64,000 nt of DNA from Piper betle. Its lineage: Eukaryota; Streptophyta; Magnoliopsida; Piperales; Piperaceae. Position 1 is the first letter of the stretch. Every line of letters starts with the position of its first letter. Both the position numbers and the translations under genes were made by a program. Positions 1 to 13,235 of this stretch are shown here, piece after piece. The notes under the pieces were generated by a model. The model worked only from the letters and a program-made list of their open reading frames with translations. It did no database searches and was not told the DNA's origin. The stretch covers positions 1 to 64,000 of the forward strand of contig JAURVB010006366.1 in the NCBI GenBank assembly GCA_033002965.1, written 5' to 3'.

Positions 1-31
1 GGAAAAGGAAAAAGAAAGAAAGTATTGCTAC

Positions 32-375
32 CTCTCAGATGAGTAATCATTCCCACCGTTGCCGTCGACTGCGAGGCTCGATAGAAATCCGGCGGGGGAG
101 CTGCGGTGGCGGGCCAGGGGCGCCATGTTTGTCTCGAACGTGACGACGGCGTCGGGGGCGGCGGAGGGGATGTTGCCGGCTTCGGAGGTGAGGCAGGAGG
201 AGTCGGCGGGGTATCTCAACTTGGCGAGGACATTATCCGGGGTGGCGCAGCCCGAGAATTGGTTGTCCACGCCGACGGCGGTAGACTGGGCGAGGGTCTG
301 GAAGAGGGAGCTCGGAGCGGACCCGTAGCTGCCGAGGCCGGCGCCCCTCGGCCGGCGGGAGGAGGGTGAGTACAT
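32..375 (-). CDS. FBH/bHLH128-type bHLH transcription factor, first exon (partial)
   Basis: This is the first coding exon of a plant bHLH factor of the FLOWERING BHLH / bHLH122-128-130 subgroup, nuclear DNA-binding proteins. Seen: the N-terminal signatures of the group, a GSAPSSL block, a PADSSCLTSE block and an ARHRSSPAGFLSSL block, about 114 codons in all. The bHLH domain itself is encoded by later exons beyond the left edge. I start at the ATG at 375 (MYSPSS...), which matches the MYP-type starts I know for this subgroup. The frame is open further upstream to a stop at 466-468 but has no earlier ATG, so that part is leader. The exon ends in an AG|GTAGC donor at 32/31. It is very GC-rich compared with its flank. 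Family assignment is fairly sure; which member is not. Confidence 0.75.
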
Positions 376-3306
376 GGAGGGCGGCTTCTTCGCTCTTCTC
401 GTGAGCTCTAACCAGGAAGGGAGAGAGGGAGGCTTGGTCACGGTAGACCAGATATTATGTATATCTTATGAGTTTATATATGCTAATTACTGTTACTAAT
501 TACTAATGACAAATTAGTGAACTTCTCTTACCAAATTTTGCCCCGTCCCATTGCTCATTTTGCATGATTAGCCACTGAATTGTCAATCAATCATTGTTTA
601 GTGAAGGGGACAGGACAGGTTGATCATTATATAATTAGACATAATTAAAAATATATTCACACGCCATGTATTTGCTTTATTATAAAAATCAAAAACATAA
701 CTTTGTGATTTTTAATTATTTGATTAAAATTTTATTTTATAATTTTTTGAGTCAAATCCCATAAATAATTTTTTATTAATAAATTTTGTAATATATATAA
801 TTTCCGGCATCTTTCAAGTCGACTAAAAGAAAAGTTATTAAAATATATTATGTTTTTTAATTATATTAAATAAATAATTTAAAATAATATAAATTATATA
901 TTTATTAATTTTAAATATTAAAAAATTATATTTACTAATTTTATACATCTTTTTACTATTTGGATTGAAAAAATTACTATAAATAATTCAATGTCAGCTT
1001 TTCTAAGTCGACTATGGTGTACTAAGTCAACTGTGAAGATTTTAAAAATTAAAAACTCAAATTCATATTAAAAATAAGATATTTAATTAATAAAAATATA
1101 ATAAAATTTTAAAATAAATTTAATTTTGATTAAAATATAAGGTATAACTTGACCGGCCATCCCAAAAATAAATTTGCAATCAGCCTAAATCACATTATTA
1201 ATTAATTTATTTATATTAAAATTTACATCGTCTTTTATGTGTAGAAGACATTTTTTAGAGATTTTGACATCCAATGTCTTTTATAAAAATATAAAATTAA
1301 AAAAGCTTTTGTATCCACCTTTCTAAGGTATGCATATCACAAGTCTTATCTTAATCCGGCTAATTCCCTTTGATATGTTAATGCAAATAATATTATCAGT
1401 CACTAATTTTTAACCTACTAACCGGTTCGCGGACACCCCCGGGTATAAATATAAAATCTTAATCACAATTGCTAATTGGCTAGGAACAAAAGAGGGGTTT
1501 AGTTACTTAGTATGGGACCCACGAGTGGTCGTTACAGCACGTGCGAGAGATTTTACATCCCATGCTCGGCATGGATTTTTCCTTTTCTTCCAATTGGCCA
1601 CCTCATTCTTCAATTGAATTCGGGGAAAATATATATTTAGTTATATTTTAAATTTTTTTTAAAATAGTCAAGTTTACAAAATTATATAAAAGAATTATTT
1701 TTAAAATTTTTATATCAATTATGACCTAATTCTATTATTTTCAAATAATGATAAAAATACCTATATGATTTGTTTTTACTGATACCAAATATCTAATACA
1801 TAAAATTTATAATTTTGTACTAACTTTATATACAAATTAATAAATTAATCGATAAATATTAAATAGAATATAAGATTATATTATTGATGAGTTAAAAAGC
1901 AAAAAATATTTTTCATTTGATTTTGGACAATGAAAAGAAAATTAAATTTTAAGCCATCAAAAATAAAAAATGAAATAAATACATATAGTTTAGATGTTCA
2001 AATTTTTAATTTAAAATTGTCACATTTTATTAAAAATTAAAATATTTATTTTATCCAATATATTTTTATTATGAATAATTAACAAAATAAAATACCATTC
2101 ATTATATAAGGTACAAAAAATATGTTTAAGAAAATTTAAAATTATATTAAAGGTATTTATATTAATAAAATAAATATTATAAATAAAATATTCTTGAAAT
2201 ATATGAATCAACAACGTGCAAAATAAAAATTTTAGATCTAGCTATATCTTATATAAATTTAAAATTTTGGTCTGATATAACATATTAAAACTTGGTTATA
2301 TGACATTTTCCTTTAAAATTATATTTAGAATCATTTTTTTTCAAAAATGTCAAAAAATTTTAGCGTTGATTTTACTTGTCATCACCCAATCTTACATAGA
2401 GGGGGATATGTTATTACTCTAAGCAGCCTCGACGCGTTGATACCGTAAGAACTTTGTATTTTTAATTAAAACAAATAACAATTAATATTAGTAATTGAAT
2501 TTAATATGAACCCTTAAAGTGTAAAGATGGTTAGATAATAAAAATAATTATTAACAAGGAACGTCCCGCATTGCTTCCCTAATCAATGATCTAAGATCCG
2601 ATATAACATTTGCTTTAACTAATTGCCCATCTAAATTAATTAACAATATCGTTAACAAAGTGGTACCACCATTGTCTGCTGAGGGCGATAGGTGATAAGA
2701 TGCATTGAGGCGAGAATCCGGGTTTAATTTGGTGCATGAACGCGGCAAATACGGGTAAACTCAGATCTAACCAAGCTTTGTTTATGTTAAAGTTTGTTTA
2801 GTTGCCTCAGATTATAGTTGTATATGTAACTTTTGCTTTGAATTAATTGTCTGATGTAACACTTATGTCTCCACTTGCCGATTGGGCAACGAATTGAGAC
2901 ATATACTGGGATGCGACGGGCAACGAATTGGGGCATATACTGGGATGCGACGGGGGCAACGTATGTATGTGCTCTCGCAAAACTGCTTCGATAGTGACCT
3001 GTTAAATAGAGGTAAGCGCCTCTGATTGAGCACTTGTAATAAACAAGCATTTTCTAGACCAATGAGTTAAGCATGGATTTTTGCATCATTGATTCACTGT
3101 ACAACCTAACTAAATATCTTTATAAGTGAAGTACTCCGTCAAGTTGCCTTTTTTTTTTGGTCATCCCGCTTGTGAGATAGTTCAAGACTCGGAGCATGAG
3201 CAGCATTAAATATGGGGTTTGCCGACATCAACTTAATCAGAATTCAAAAAAATATTAAAAAATTTAAACTGAAGATTCAGAATTGGATAAAGAAAACATT
3301 GGACCA
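376..3306. other. AT-rich intergenic DNA upstream of the bHLH gene
   Basis: No gene is supported here. The stretch is strongly AT-rich with many short A/T runs. The first few hundred bases must contain the 5' leader and promoter of the leftward bHLH gene, but no single TATA box stands out. The only ordered structure is a short 34-bp tandem repeat at 2887-2954. Confidence 0.6.
2887..2954. repeat. 34-bp tandem duplication
   Basis: Two adjacent 34-bp copies, each beginning CAACGAATTG and ending GATGCGACGGG, differ at about two positions. A third copy starts but stops after a few bases. No function is apparent. Confidence 0.7.
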
Positions 3307-3315
3307 TAAACTAGT

Positions 3316-4831
3316 GGAAAAATTTTAATCATGCCCCCCATTTGCCGTTTTGATTAGCCCACTTAGAATTTACATGGACTTCCATTAACCATCTCAACAA
3401 GTAGGAAAATTAACCTTGTTTCATACTCGTTTAACCTCATAATAAAATCCAATTAACAAAATATAAAAAAATAGACTTACAGTCAAAAACCACTAAACAC
3501 CCAAACTTGGTTGACATAATTTGAAAAACTCACATGCATGAAATTTTATTTTTTATTATATATTAATTAGAAAATTTAATAAAAATTTATAGTGAAATTT
3601 GGTTGACATAACTCTAAAAATGTACATGCAAGAAATTTTTTATCTTTTATTATATATTAATTTGAAAACCTTATAATGATTTATAATAAAACTCAATTAA
3701 TGTAACCTGAAAAACTTATATGCACAAAATTTTATCTTCCATTATATATTAATTAGATTTTTTATATATATATTTAATAGCTATTGGAAACTTAAATTGC
3801 ACAATCTAACAAACCCAATGAAAACCTATACTTAAACTAGTTGGTATAACCCGAAAAATTCACATACACAATATTATACATTCCATTATATATTAACTAA
3901 GCTGTTTTGTACACAATCAAAGGCTCTTATGAAACTCAAATGACAAAACCTAAAAAACACTAGAACTTGAAAATCTAATTAGTGGCTCACATGGCTCTTG
4001 TGAAACCCAAACGACACAACCTAAAAAAACCAAAATTTTGAAACCAAATAAAATTCTAAAGTGAAACTTGGTTGGCGTAACCCAAAACCTAAGAACTTGA
4101 AAATCTAATAAGAACCTATAATAAAACTTAGTTGGTGTAAGATGAAAAATTGACGCAGAAAAAATTATATATTATGTCATATGTTAATTAAATTCTGTAT
4201 GTAAAATTAGTGTCTCTTATAAAACCTGAATTACAAAATCCAAAAACTTGAAAATTCAGTAAAAACCTTTAGTGAAACTTTATTGGCGTTACCTGAAAAA
4301 CCCACACACACAAAATTATTTTGTGATGAGTGAATATTTTGCGCATGTAGGTTTTTTGGGTTACACTAATCGAATTTTATTGTAAGTTCTTATCAAATTT
4401 TCATGTTTTTGAGTTTTTTGGATTGTGTTATTTGGGTTTCATAAGAGTCACTAATTTTATATATTAATATATAATATAATATATAATTTTGTCCATGATT
4501 GTTTTCAAGTTACATCAACTAAGTTTCATTATATGTTTTTTATTAAATTTTCATGTTCTTTGGGTTTTTTAGTTGCACCAACCAAATTTCACTATAAGTT
4601 TTCATTTGGTATTCGAGTTTCTGGGTTTTTTAAGTTGTTTTATTCGAATTTTACAAGAGCCAACATAAATAGTTTATGTATATAGGGCTTAAATCTTAAT
4701 TAATATATGATAGATATAAAATTTGGTGCACGTGAATTTTTTAGTTTACACAAGTTTCACTGTATGTTCTTATTGAATTTTTAAGTTTTTGAATTTTTTG
4801 GGTCGTGTCATTCAGGTTTTATAAGAGCTAC

Positions 4832-4866
<35 letters not shown>

Positions 4867-7038
4867 CTTAAATAATATACGATGAAATATAAAATTCTGT
4901 GAATGTGAACTTTTTAGATTATACCAACTAAGTTTCACAAAAAGTTATTGTTGTATTTTTAAGTTCTAGAATTTTTTATGGAAGTCAGGGGAGCCCTGTC
5001 CATACCCACCAGAGGATTACCACTGCACCACCCTACTGCCATTGACCCCAGTCCCACCAGTCGAAGTGCTGCCTTGACCGGAGAGGAGGGGAAAAGCTCA
5101 CCCTTTTCTCACTTTGTAGATTCAGGATCCAATTTTCTAGCAACTGTTCTGGCCACCTCCAGCTGTCCCACTCTTGGCAAAGACCACTGCCGTGAAACCC
5201 GTGCTTTCATCTTCAACCCCAGGCCTTGCCCTGACTCTGTCGAAGCTCGTAGTCGCCGGACGATCGCCGTGAAGTATCGCTGAAGAAGAGGACGAACCTA
5301 AGGCCGCACACTCCTTCAACTTTGAAACCCTCCCCCGGCCGGCCCAAGCGACCTCTGGCGAAGCCATCACGTCCAAGAGGTTCTCCAAATCTCGGGTCGT
5401 AGTTTACTATCAAGCCCCTCCGCCGGGAAGCTATATCGTTGCTGGAAAGTGCTTGAACACTTCTGACCAGAATAAGAATCCAAATAGCGGCGACAAAGTT
5501 TCAAGCCATTGTCCGGCCCAACCATGGTCACCGCCGGCCACTCTGAGATGTCCAATCGTTATCCTTTGCCCTTGGCTACAAGTCTCCGCCGAGTTCTACC
5601 ACCGCCCGCACTCCTCGTCACCGGGAAAAGCCTGCAAAATTTCCTTCGATACCCCAATCGCCGTCGCCGTAGCGCCATTTTCTGGCCGGACAGCGCCACC
5701 GCCGACCACGCCGCGACCTTGGTTCGACTCCCTTCGCAGAGACCTTCCATTCTGGGCAGTCTCCGGAACCCGTCACCGCCGCATTTGCCGTCGTCGAAGC
5801 CCTACACCATGCTAGCGTTGCACCCTCATTAGGCGGGTCTGTTGTGCTCGCATGCACGTGCCGCGTCCATTTGCCACAACAAGATCCGGCTACCCCCGCT
5901 CTACTAACCGTGTCCGCCGATCTGATCGTTACCCGCAGCCCGTGACCGTGCCGTCACCCGTTCGCAATCCGTCTCTATTGGCACATCGCATGCTGTTTTC
6001 CACCCGGCAAACCCAGTTCCGGCTGTACGCCTGCACACACCACCCTATTCAAAAGCCTGAATCAACTTGGTCCATAGAGTTTTCTGACCGGACCCCAGCC
6101 AAACCAACCAACCTGGCCCAGCTCATCTTTCCATATTTATTTCACGATGATCCCGTGCTCCAACTTGCATGAGACTCCCCTCACCGTTTTTGAGATTTTG
6201 GACACAGTGGTGGGTGAAGTCTGTTTTATCACTCGGAGATCAAAAGAAACCAAACCAGGGCATCTACATTGAGTCATACAGAACTATGTAAAAATCTCCG
6301 TCTCACTTCATTAAAAATCTCACTCACTTCATTTTTTCTATTTGTAATCATTGTTTCATATTTAAGAGTGCCCTCGTGTGATCCTAACATCACACAAACC
6401 TACCTAAACAACCACGTTTCCCCGTTCACGGAGTGCTCATCTCATGAACAATATAATAGAATATACAATTTTGTGATATGAGTTTTTTGGGCTATACCAA
6501 CCGAGTTTTATTGTAAGTTCTTATTCGGTTTTTTAGATCATACAATTTAGGTTTCCTCAACAATCCTAGTTATTATATGATGGGAGATAAAATTTTATAC
6601 ATGTGGCTTTTTTGGGTTACACTAACCATGTTTCACTATAAGTTCTTATTGAGTTTTTAATTAATATATAATGAAAAATAAAATTTTGTGCATGCATGCT
6701 TTTCGAATTATGTCAAGTGAGTTTCTTTATAAGTTCTTTTTGGATTTTCAAATTAATACATAATAAAAAATAAAATTTGTGTATGTGGATTTTTTGAATT
6801 ATACCAATCAAGTTTCACAATGGGTGTTTAGTGGGTTTCTAAGTGTACCTGTGTTTTTTTGTATTTTGTTAACCAGATTCTATTGTGAGGTTAACCAAAT
6901 TGTTTTTTGTACAAAATGGAGTTGTTAACTTTCCTATTTGTTGAGATGGTTGAAGGCTGCGTAGGCTCTAAGTAGCTCAATAAAACTAGGGTAGGCATAA
7001 ATGGGCAGCGAAAAAATGGGTGTGGCTAAAAGTTTTCC
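3316..7038. mobile_element. Fold-back Mutator-like (MULE-type) element with GC-rich cargo
   Basis: The two ends are inverted copies. The left end (from GGAAAAATTTTAATC) matches the reverse complement of the right end over more than 150 bp with indels. The left arm (about 3316-4320) consists of diverged ~110-bp subunits carrying TTGGTTGACATAA and CATGCATGAAATTTTAT motifs. The same subunits recur inverted at about 4325-4977 and 6440-7038. A GC-rich block (4978-6240) interrupts the right arm. Flanking 9-mers TAAACTAGT (3307-3315) and TAAAATAGA (7039-7047) agree at 7 of 9 positions, as expected of an old Mutator-type target duplication. No transposase ORF is present, so the element is non-autonomous. 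The alternative is a fold-back element of another superfamily. Confidence 0.65.
4978..6240. other. GC-rich block inside the fold-back element
   Basis: A sharp compositional island of C-rich, CpG-containing DNA between AT-rich repeat arms. Several frames are open for 60-120 codons on both strands, but none shows a recognisable domain and they overlap each other, as expected of GC-rich non-coding or decayed captured gene DNA. It may be a captured gene fragment as in Pack-MULEs; no parent gene is recognised. Confidence 0.5.
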
Positions 7039-7047
7039 TAAAATAGA

Positions 7048-7313
7048 GGAGCAGCCCACTTTGACTATTTTCATAGGCTTCATTTTGGATCCAATCATGA
7101 CAATAAAAAATTAAAAAGTATAACTTAGAAAATTTTAATTAAATTTTTGTTTGAAATTTTGAATTTAGCTTTTTTAAGTTTTCTTTTAAAAATGACTCGC
7201 CTCATTTGTTTTGAAATGAGATTTTCAATATTTAAACACCTTTTAATAAAAGAAACATTTCTGATTGAAGAATGCTTAATATACTATTTATGATTCAAGG
7301 GTGACTTATGTAC
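7048..7313. other. Spacer between two fold-back elements
   Basis: AT-rich spacer of about 270 bp between the two inverted-repeat elements. Nothing recognisable. Confidence 0.5.
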
Positions 7314-10300
7314 TGTGACACTTCGAATCCAACCCGCTCGTGAACCGAACTGAAATATCATGAGTCTCGATTAAGGCAGCTAACCCAAACCCAACCTGTG
7401 TAGATCTACTCTTAATGTTTTAAGATGAAAGATACTAATCAATATGTACAGATAAATGCACGAAACCCTAATAAACTATTATATGGATAATATGACAAAC
7501 AATTTACATACCAATAACTAATCATGGTAAAATTGACAAAATTTCTGAAAATAAACAGATAGAGTCTCCTATAAAAGTGTAATTTGAGGCCAACCTATCA
7601 AAACAACATATTTATAAATTTCACATTCATATCAAATTTTATACGTAATAACCATTCAATCATCTTCACAACATTTTCAAGTCTGAGTCTCAACTCACCT
7701 GCTCATTCTATTCATAAATTTCATTAGAGTTCTGGGTCTTGGCCCACCTTCTCATACTATTCACATTTTACATTCCGTTTTTACATACGACCACTAAAGC
7801 AATTATCATGTCTCAGCATCACGTTTCGCATTTCATTATAATAATCACATTCTAGTATTGTAATAATTATAAATTTAATAACATAAAATAATTATGTTGT
7901 TAGTTTGATGTGTGTGCATGAGACATTGCTGCTCCTCCATCCAAGCTAGCGCATACTCTGTACATGCTTAGCATCTACATATATTATAAAAATACATTAG
8001 TAACGAGGGTTACTGGTTTAAAAATGTAACTATATGAAACTGACTATGAAAGCTAACACTCAAGTGAAGAAAAAATATTTTCATATCTTCTACTGAACTC
8101 TCTGAAGGGTACCTACTAAGGAGCCACCAGATTGTAGATGCGGTACCATCCTGAACTAACTGGTCTATTGATGCTTCTCTAGACATATACTGGTAATCCC
8201 TCGGGACTACCAATATATCCTAAGCCCTCTCATTTCCTCAATAATTTCTCATGGCCCTGAGCACAAAGGTCGAGTACTTTCATACAGTCGCCTTTAGTAC
8301 CCTTTGACCCACAAGTCCTGACATGCGTTGTACTTAATAGTACTCATAACCTCCACGTTTCTTTGGGTGTGAGGAACTCAAAATGAGAGTTATCAGGATC
8401 TCTTGGGAATGAAACAACACTCTCAGTAATCTAGAGCCTGCTTTGACTATCACGTGCACCTGTTTATGGTACGTGCAAATTGGTTTTCCAATCTCTTGTC
8501 TCACTGAACGACAAAACAATATATACGCCTGGGAAGGAAATTTGTATAATATGACCAAAGGATAGTTGTGATGAATCTTATATCCAAAATCAAACTCGAA
8601 GGATGTCATCCTCAAGGGATCTTAATTTAGAAAACTTGTGGATTAAATGGCCTGAGTTAAGTGAGATTCAATAAAATGCTACTTAACTTGTTCTACAAAT
8701 AATAAATCAAACATACAATAGAATAGAGCGTAGAATCAGAGACAAGTCTTAAACGGACCTGGCAGAAGCTCTGAGCATGTTCTCACACCTAGGCAGCGAG
8801 CTTTTACTCCAAACCTACATAACAAGACTAAATACTAATGCCCAATATGATACATAAACGCTACACCCCTCATCAATTCATACAAGACAAACAACAACAA
8901 TTTTGTCTACGTCTCAACCTAGGGCATTCAATCACGAGTAACAATCACCCGATATTATGTAACATTTACATTCAAATCATACAATCTATTCTAGTCGATA
9001 ATTAAGACCTACTTAATTAGTTGCCTACATCTTAATTCAATTATAAACATCATGTATTCTAATTTTGGGGCATAAAGAAGTGAATTCTCATCCAATTAAA
9101 TATTAACCCTAATTCCAATAATTAGCTTAATATTCAATTACACTACTTCGATCATAACAACTATATACGTAATTTATGAATTAATTGTCTAACCCTAATT
9201 GATCATCATCATCCATTAACATGCATTTGAATTTAAAACTAACATTTATTTACAATCACACCATTTGCATCACAATAAAATCATAAAATACTTTATTATC
9301 AAACAAAATCGGATAAAATTCTATACCTAATTGTCGGTCATGCGGCAATGACAACGATGGCTGCAGTTGCCGACTATTGCTAAAGCAAGGTGACAGTCAT
9401 TGAGGGACTGGGTTGATGGAGTTGGTGCCTTTGTGGTCGGGTTACCATGGTCAATGGCTGTTGTTAGGCAAAAAATTTCGCATGGCTGGTGGCATGAAAA
9501 AGTTGGAAATAGGTGGCGGGTGGAGTGGTCGACTAGGCAAGGAGGTTTTGGACAAGGGTGGTAGAAGGGAGTCGACGATGAAAATAATTCGCCGAGGTGA
9601 TCGCCTAGCCAGTGCTCGTCATCGGCAGCGAGAAATGGGGTCAGCTAGGGCAAAGGGTACTAAAAGAAGGGGTTTGATTGCGGAGGGGATTGGTGCAATT
9701 GAGGTGATCTAGGGCACAAGGAGGGGATGAGGAGTATGACAGTTGTGCGCGGCGGCAAGTGCAGTGGCAGCTTCATTTCTAAAGTCACCGTGCACGCGAT
9801 GGATGGAGTTGGGAATGTGTCAGAAACGTCTAGGGGAGGGTGGTGAGGAGTCGTCGGAGTTGGTGGCTAGTGACGACGGCGATAAGGTCATGAGTGGGAT
9901 TGAGTGAGGGCAAATGGGGGAAAGAAAAGGAGATGGGTGGGGAGGGTGTCAACGAGGTGCTTGAGGAAGATGGCGATGGTCGTCACTGGCGAGAATCGGG
10001 AGTGAAGGGTTCGGTCGGGGGAAAAGAGATGGTGGTCAGGGACATTTTTGTGATGAAAACTTGACTCATTTTCGACTCAAGTTAATATTATGAAATAAAT
10101 CCCAAAAAATATAAAATAAAATGCAATAAAATACCATAAAGTAAAATAATTGAGTTATAACTCGAATAACATACTCTAAACCTATTAACCCAACCAAAAA
10201 TAATAAATAACGTGTCATAGCACAGTAAACGACCTAAAACTAATTCTATGATCCACTATATACATAAAAAAACTAAATTAACATATTCTCATATATTCTG

Positions 10301-12917
10301 ATAACTTATTTTTACTGTATTTCTGACATTATCATCATATACTTGGGTATATATGACCATTGTAGCTCATACACGTGGCTAGCCTCGACTTAGCGCACAT
10401 GTTCTGAAACTAATTTGACTTGAACCAATAATTGAACCGACCAGTTCACGAGTATAAAATCCTAACTCGGATTATGGGTTTTACATATACTATCAAAATT
10501 TAAAAGTGTTTTTTCATGACACCTTAATCTTTGTCAGGGTGGAAATTTATTGCAAATTTAAAAGACCCAAATTGGACTAATCAATTATTTAATCTTGGCC
10601 AAGTGACCACCCCTAAGATTGCTATCTTTTAAAGGTTTAAATTTGACCATCTTCGAAGGTGATGTTAGTTGATCTGGCCATCCGCTAAATTGCTATAGGC
10701 TGAGATCCAATTAAATAGAATTTTATTTGTAAAACTCGTGACCCGAGTTAGGGTTTTATAGGCAGAATCGATCGGTTTGACCACTATTTTCAATCGAGTC
10801 AATTTTAGAACACGCGTATCAAGACAATGTCGGTTGTGTGTTATGAACCATCAGAGTCATGTGCGCCTAAGTATATGATGATAATGCTAGTAAGATAGTA
10901 GCAGAATAAGTTATTAGAATATATGAGAATACGCCCAAATTTTTTTTATTAGTATTAGATAATAGATTTTTTTAGGCTGGATAATGCATTAAGACTCATG
11001 ATAGGGTATTTTGGGTGGGTTATTAGATTATAGAGCATGCCATTGTGATGTTGTGACATGTATTATATTTTATAGGATTTTCTCCTATTTTTCTGGTTTT
11101 TTAAAGATTTATTACGAATTAGTTATTATTTTTGACTCAAGTCAGAGCCGAGTCAAGTTTTATTTATGAGACTAGCCCCGACCTTCTCCCCGACTTGTTT
11201 TCTTTCCCCTCGACACCTTTTCCCCCAAACCCTCGACACTGCCCCTCCGCTTGTAGCCGACACCATCCCGCCGCCAATCGACACCACCTACCCTTGCTAC
11301 GCCGTCGCCATGCCACCCCGAGCAGCCCCGGCTGTCACCTGACCCCCATGATGTGCGAGAACCACGCCCTAGTGCCACGCTCCCATCGCTAATTCTATCG
11401 CTGGTGACTGTCGCCGCAACCTCTACGTCTCCGACCCTCCCTCGGAGCAGAGCCCAACACCGCCCATCCCCGCCGGATCTCATCACCCCACCACCAACCA
11501 CCCTTGTTTTACCCTTTTCGGCAAGCTACCGCCTCCTCCAACCTCATTGACGTCATAGATGCCCCTGCCTTGTCAAGCCGGTGCCAACAGTACCCCATAC
11601 CGCCACCATCTCACCGCTTAGCCGCTGCGACAACAATCGCCGGAAAACTACCAAAAACTGAATTCGGTGGAATTTGCCAGATCTTTCGTTGAGCTAATTC
11701 AATTGAACTCGATCGAACTTTGGACACTAATGAACGCCGAATTCAAGCCCAGAGACACGAGATGAAACCCTAGCCGTCACCGATTGCCGACGATGCGAGG
11801 TATAATTAACTCATATTTAATTATTTAAAATTAATGATTGTAAGTATGACATGCTAGGAATGATGAATTGTTATGTTAGATATTTTTATTGTAAATAAAA
11901 ATATGAATTGCTTGAATAAAGTGTATTAAAATGAATGTTAAGAAACTAATGAGATAAACTAAGTAATTATCGTAATCTAATACAATGTAGCATAGGAAAA
12001 CTTATGTGTGATTGATGTATGATGTGGTCTGTGTATGCTATAGGATGTTTGATACATCATTCAGTTAGTGAGCATTAGCTTTTAGTTTGATATGTAGGTA
12101 TAGAGTAGGAGCTTGCCTCCTAGGCGCGTGGACACGATTGGAGCTTCTACCAGGTCCGTTTATGACTCGTTCCTTGTTTTACAGTCTATTCTATTGTATA
12201 TTATTTTATTACTTGCAGGACATGTTAAAAGGTATTTTATCAGATCCCACTTAACCTGAGTAATTTAATCATTCAATTTTTCGGATTAATAACCTTAGAA
12301 GATGAGATCCCTCAAGTATGATTTTGAAAATAAGATCCATCGCACTTGCCTTCGGGTATATTATATAAATCCCTTCCCAGACCTATACATAGTTTTATCG
12401 AATTTTAAGTGAGAAGAGAGATGGGAAAACTGACTCACACGTGCCATAAGTAGGTGCACATGCAAGTCAAAGTAGGCTCTGGATCAGTGAGTAGGTTGTT
12501 CCAATCCCAGGGGATCCTGACAACTCCCGTTTTGAGTTCCTTACACCCGGAGAAATGTGGAGGTTTACTTGTACTGTTTAGTACAGCGCATGTCCAGACT
12601 TGTGGTTCAAAGGGTATTAAAGGTAACTGCATGAGAATATTCGACTTTTGTACTCAAGACCATGAGAATTATAGAGGAAATGAGAGGGCTTAAGATATAT
12701 TAGTAGTCTCAAAGGACCAAAAATGAGAAAATGCTGAGAGAGGCATCATACCAGTCAGTTCGGGACGCTATCAGGTCTGCAACTCTGGTAGCTCCTCAAT
12801 AGATGCCCTTAGGAGTGTTCACGAGAAGTATATAAAGGTTTTTTCAAAATGAGAGTCAGCTCTTATTTGCTAGTTTGTTATGTAGTTATATTTCTAGACC
12901 AATAACAATAGTTAATG

Positions 12918-12949
<32 letters not shown>

Positions 12950-13235
12950 AATGATGTGTATATTTTATACATGTTGTTTTGACAGGGTGACCTTTAATTA
13001 CACTTTTACGGGACACTCCGTCTATTTTATTTCACAAATTTTTATCGATTTTATCGCAACATTTTGTTTTGTAAATTAATTGTCATGTCATCTAAACAGT
13101 AACATGTTAAAGTTCTATGCATTCATCTATGCATAGTGATCAACATCTTTCATCTGGAGATGTCGAGAGTAGATCCACTCTAGACCCGTGACAGTCTGGT
13201 TCAGTTTGCGAATGAGCCAAATTCGGGGTGCCACA
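7314..13235. mobile_element. 5.9-kb palindromic fold-back element
   Basis: The whole interval is a diverged palindrome centred near 10,600. The left end (TGTGACACTTCGAATC) matches the reverse complement of the right end (TGTGGCACCCCGAATT). Further in, 8,340-8,640 matches inverted 12,240-12,620 (including CTCACACGTGCC-type and TTTGAGTTCC-type blocks), and 10,250-10,480 matches inverted 10,740-10,930. GC-rich blocks lie in both arms (about 9,340-10,050 and 11,170-11,800), each flanked by GACTC..GAGTC-type sequence. No transposase frame is visible and no convincing target duplication was found. A (TA)n run lies at 12,919-12,945. It could be one large TIR element or two head-to-head copies of a shorter one. 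Confidence 0.6.

Noticed and set aside
376..441. Upstream extension of the bHLH frame
   Set aside because: It would need a non-ATG start (GTG). The first ATG in frame is at 375 and fits the family N-terminus.
4978..6172. Several 60-120-codon open frames on both strands
   Set aside because: They overlap one another in a C-rich block inside a transposon, have no domain and no splice context.
9413..11692. Open frames in the GC-rich arms of the palindrome
   Set aside because: Same reason: compositional openness in both orientations, no recognisable protein.
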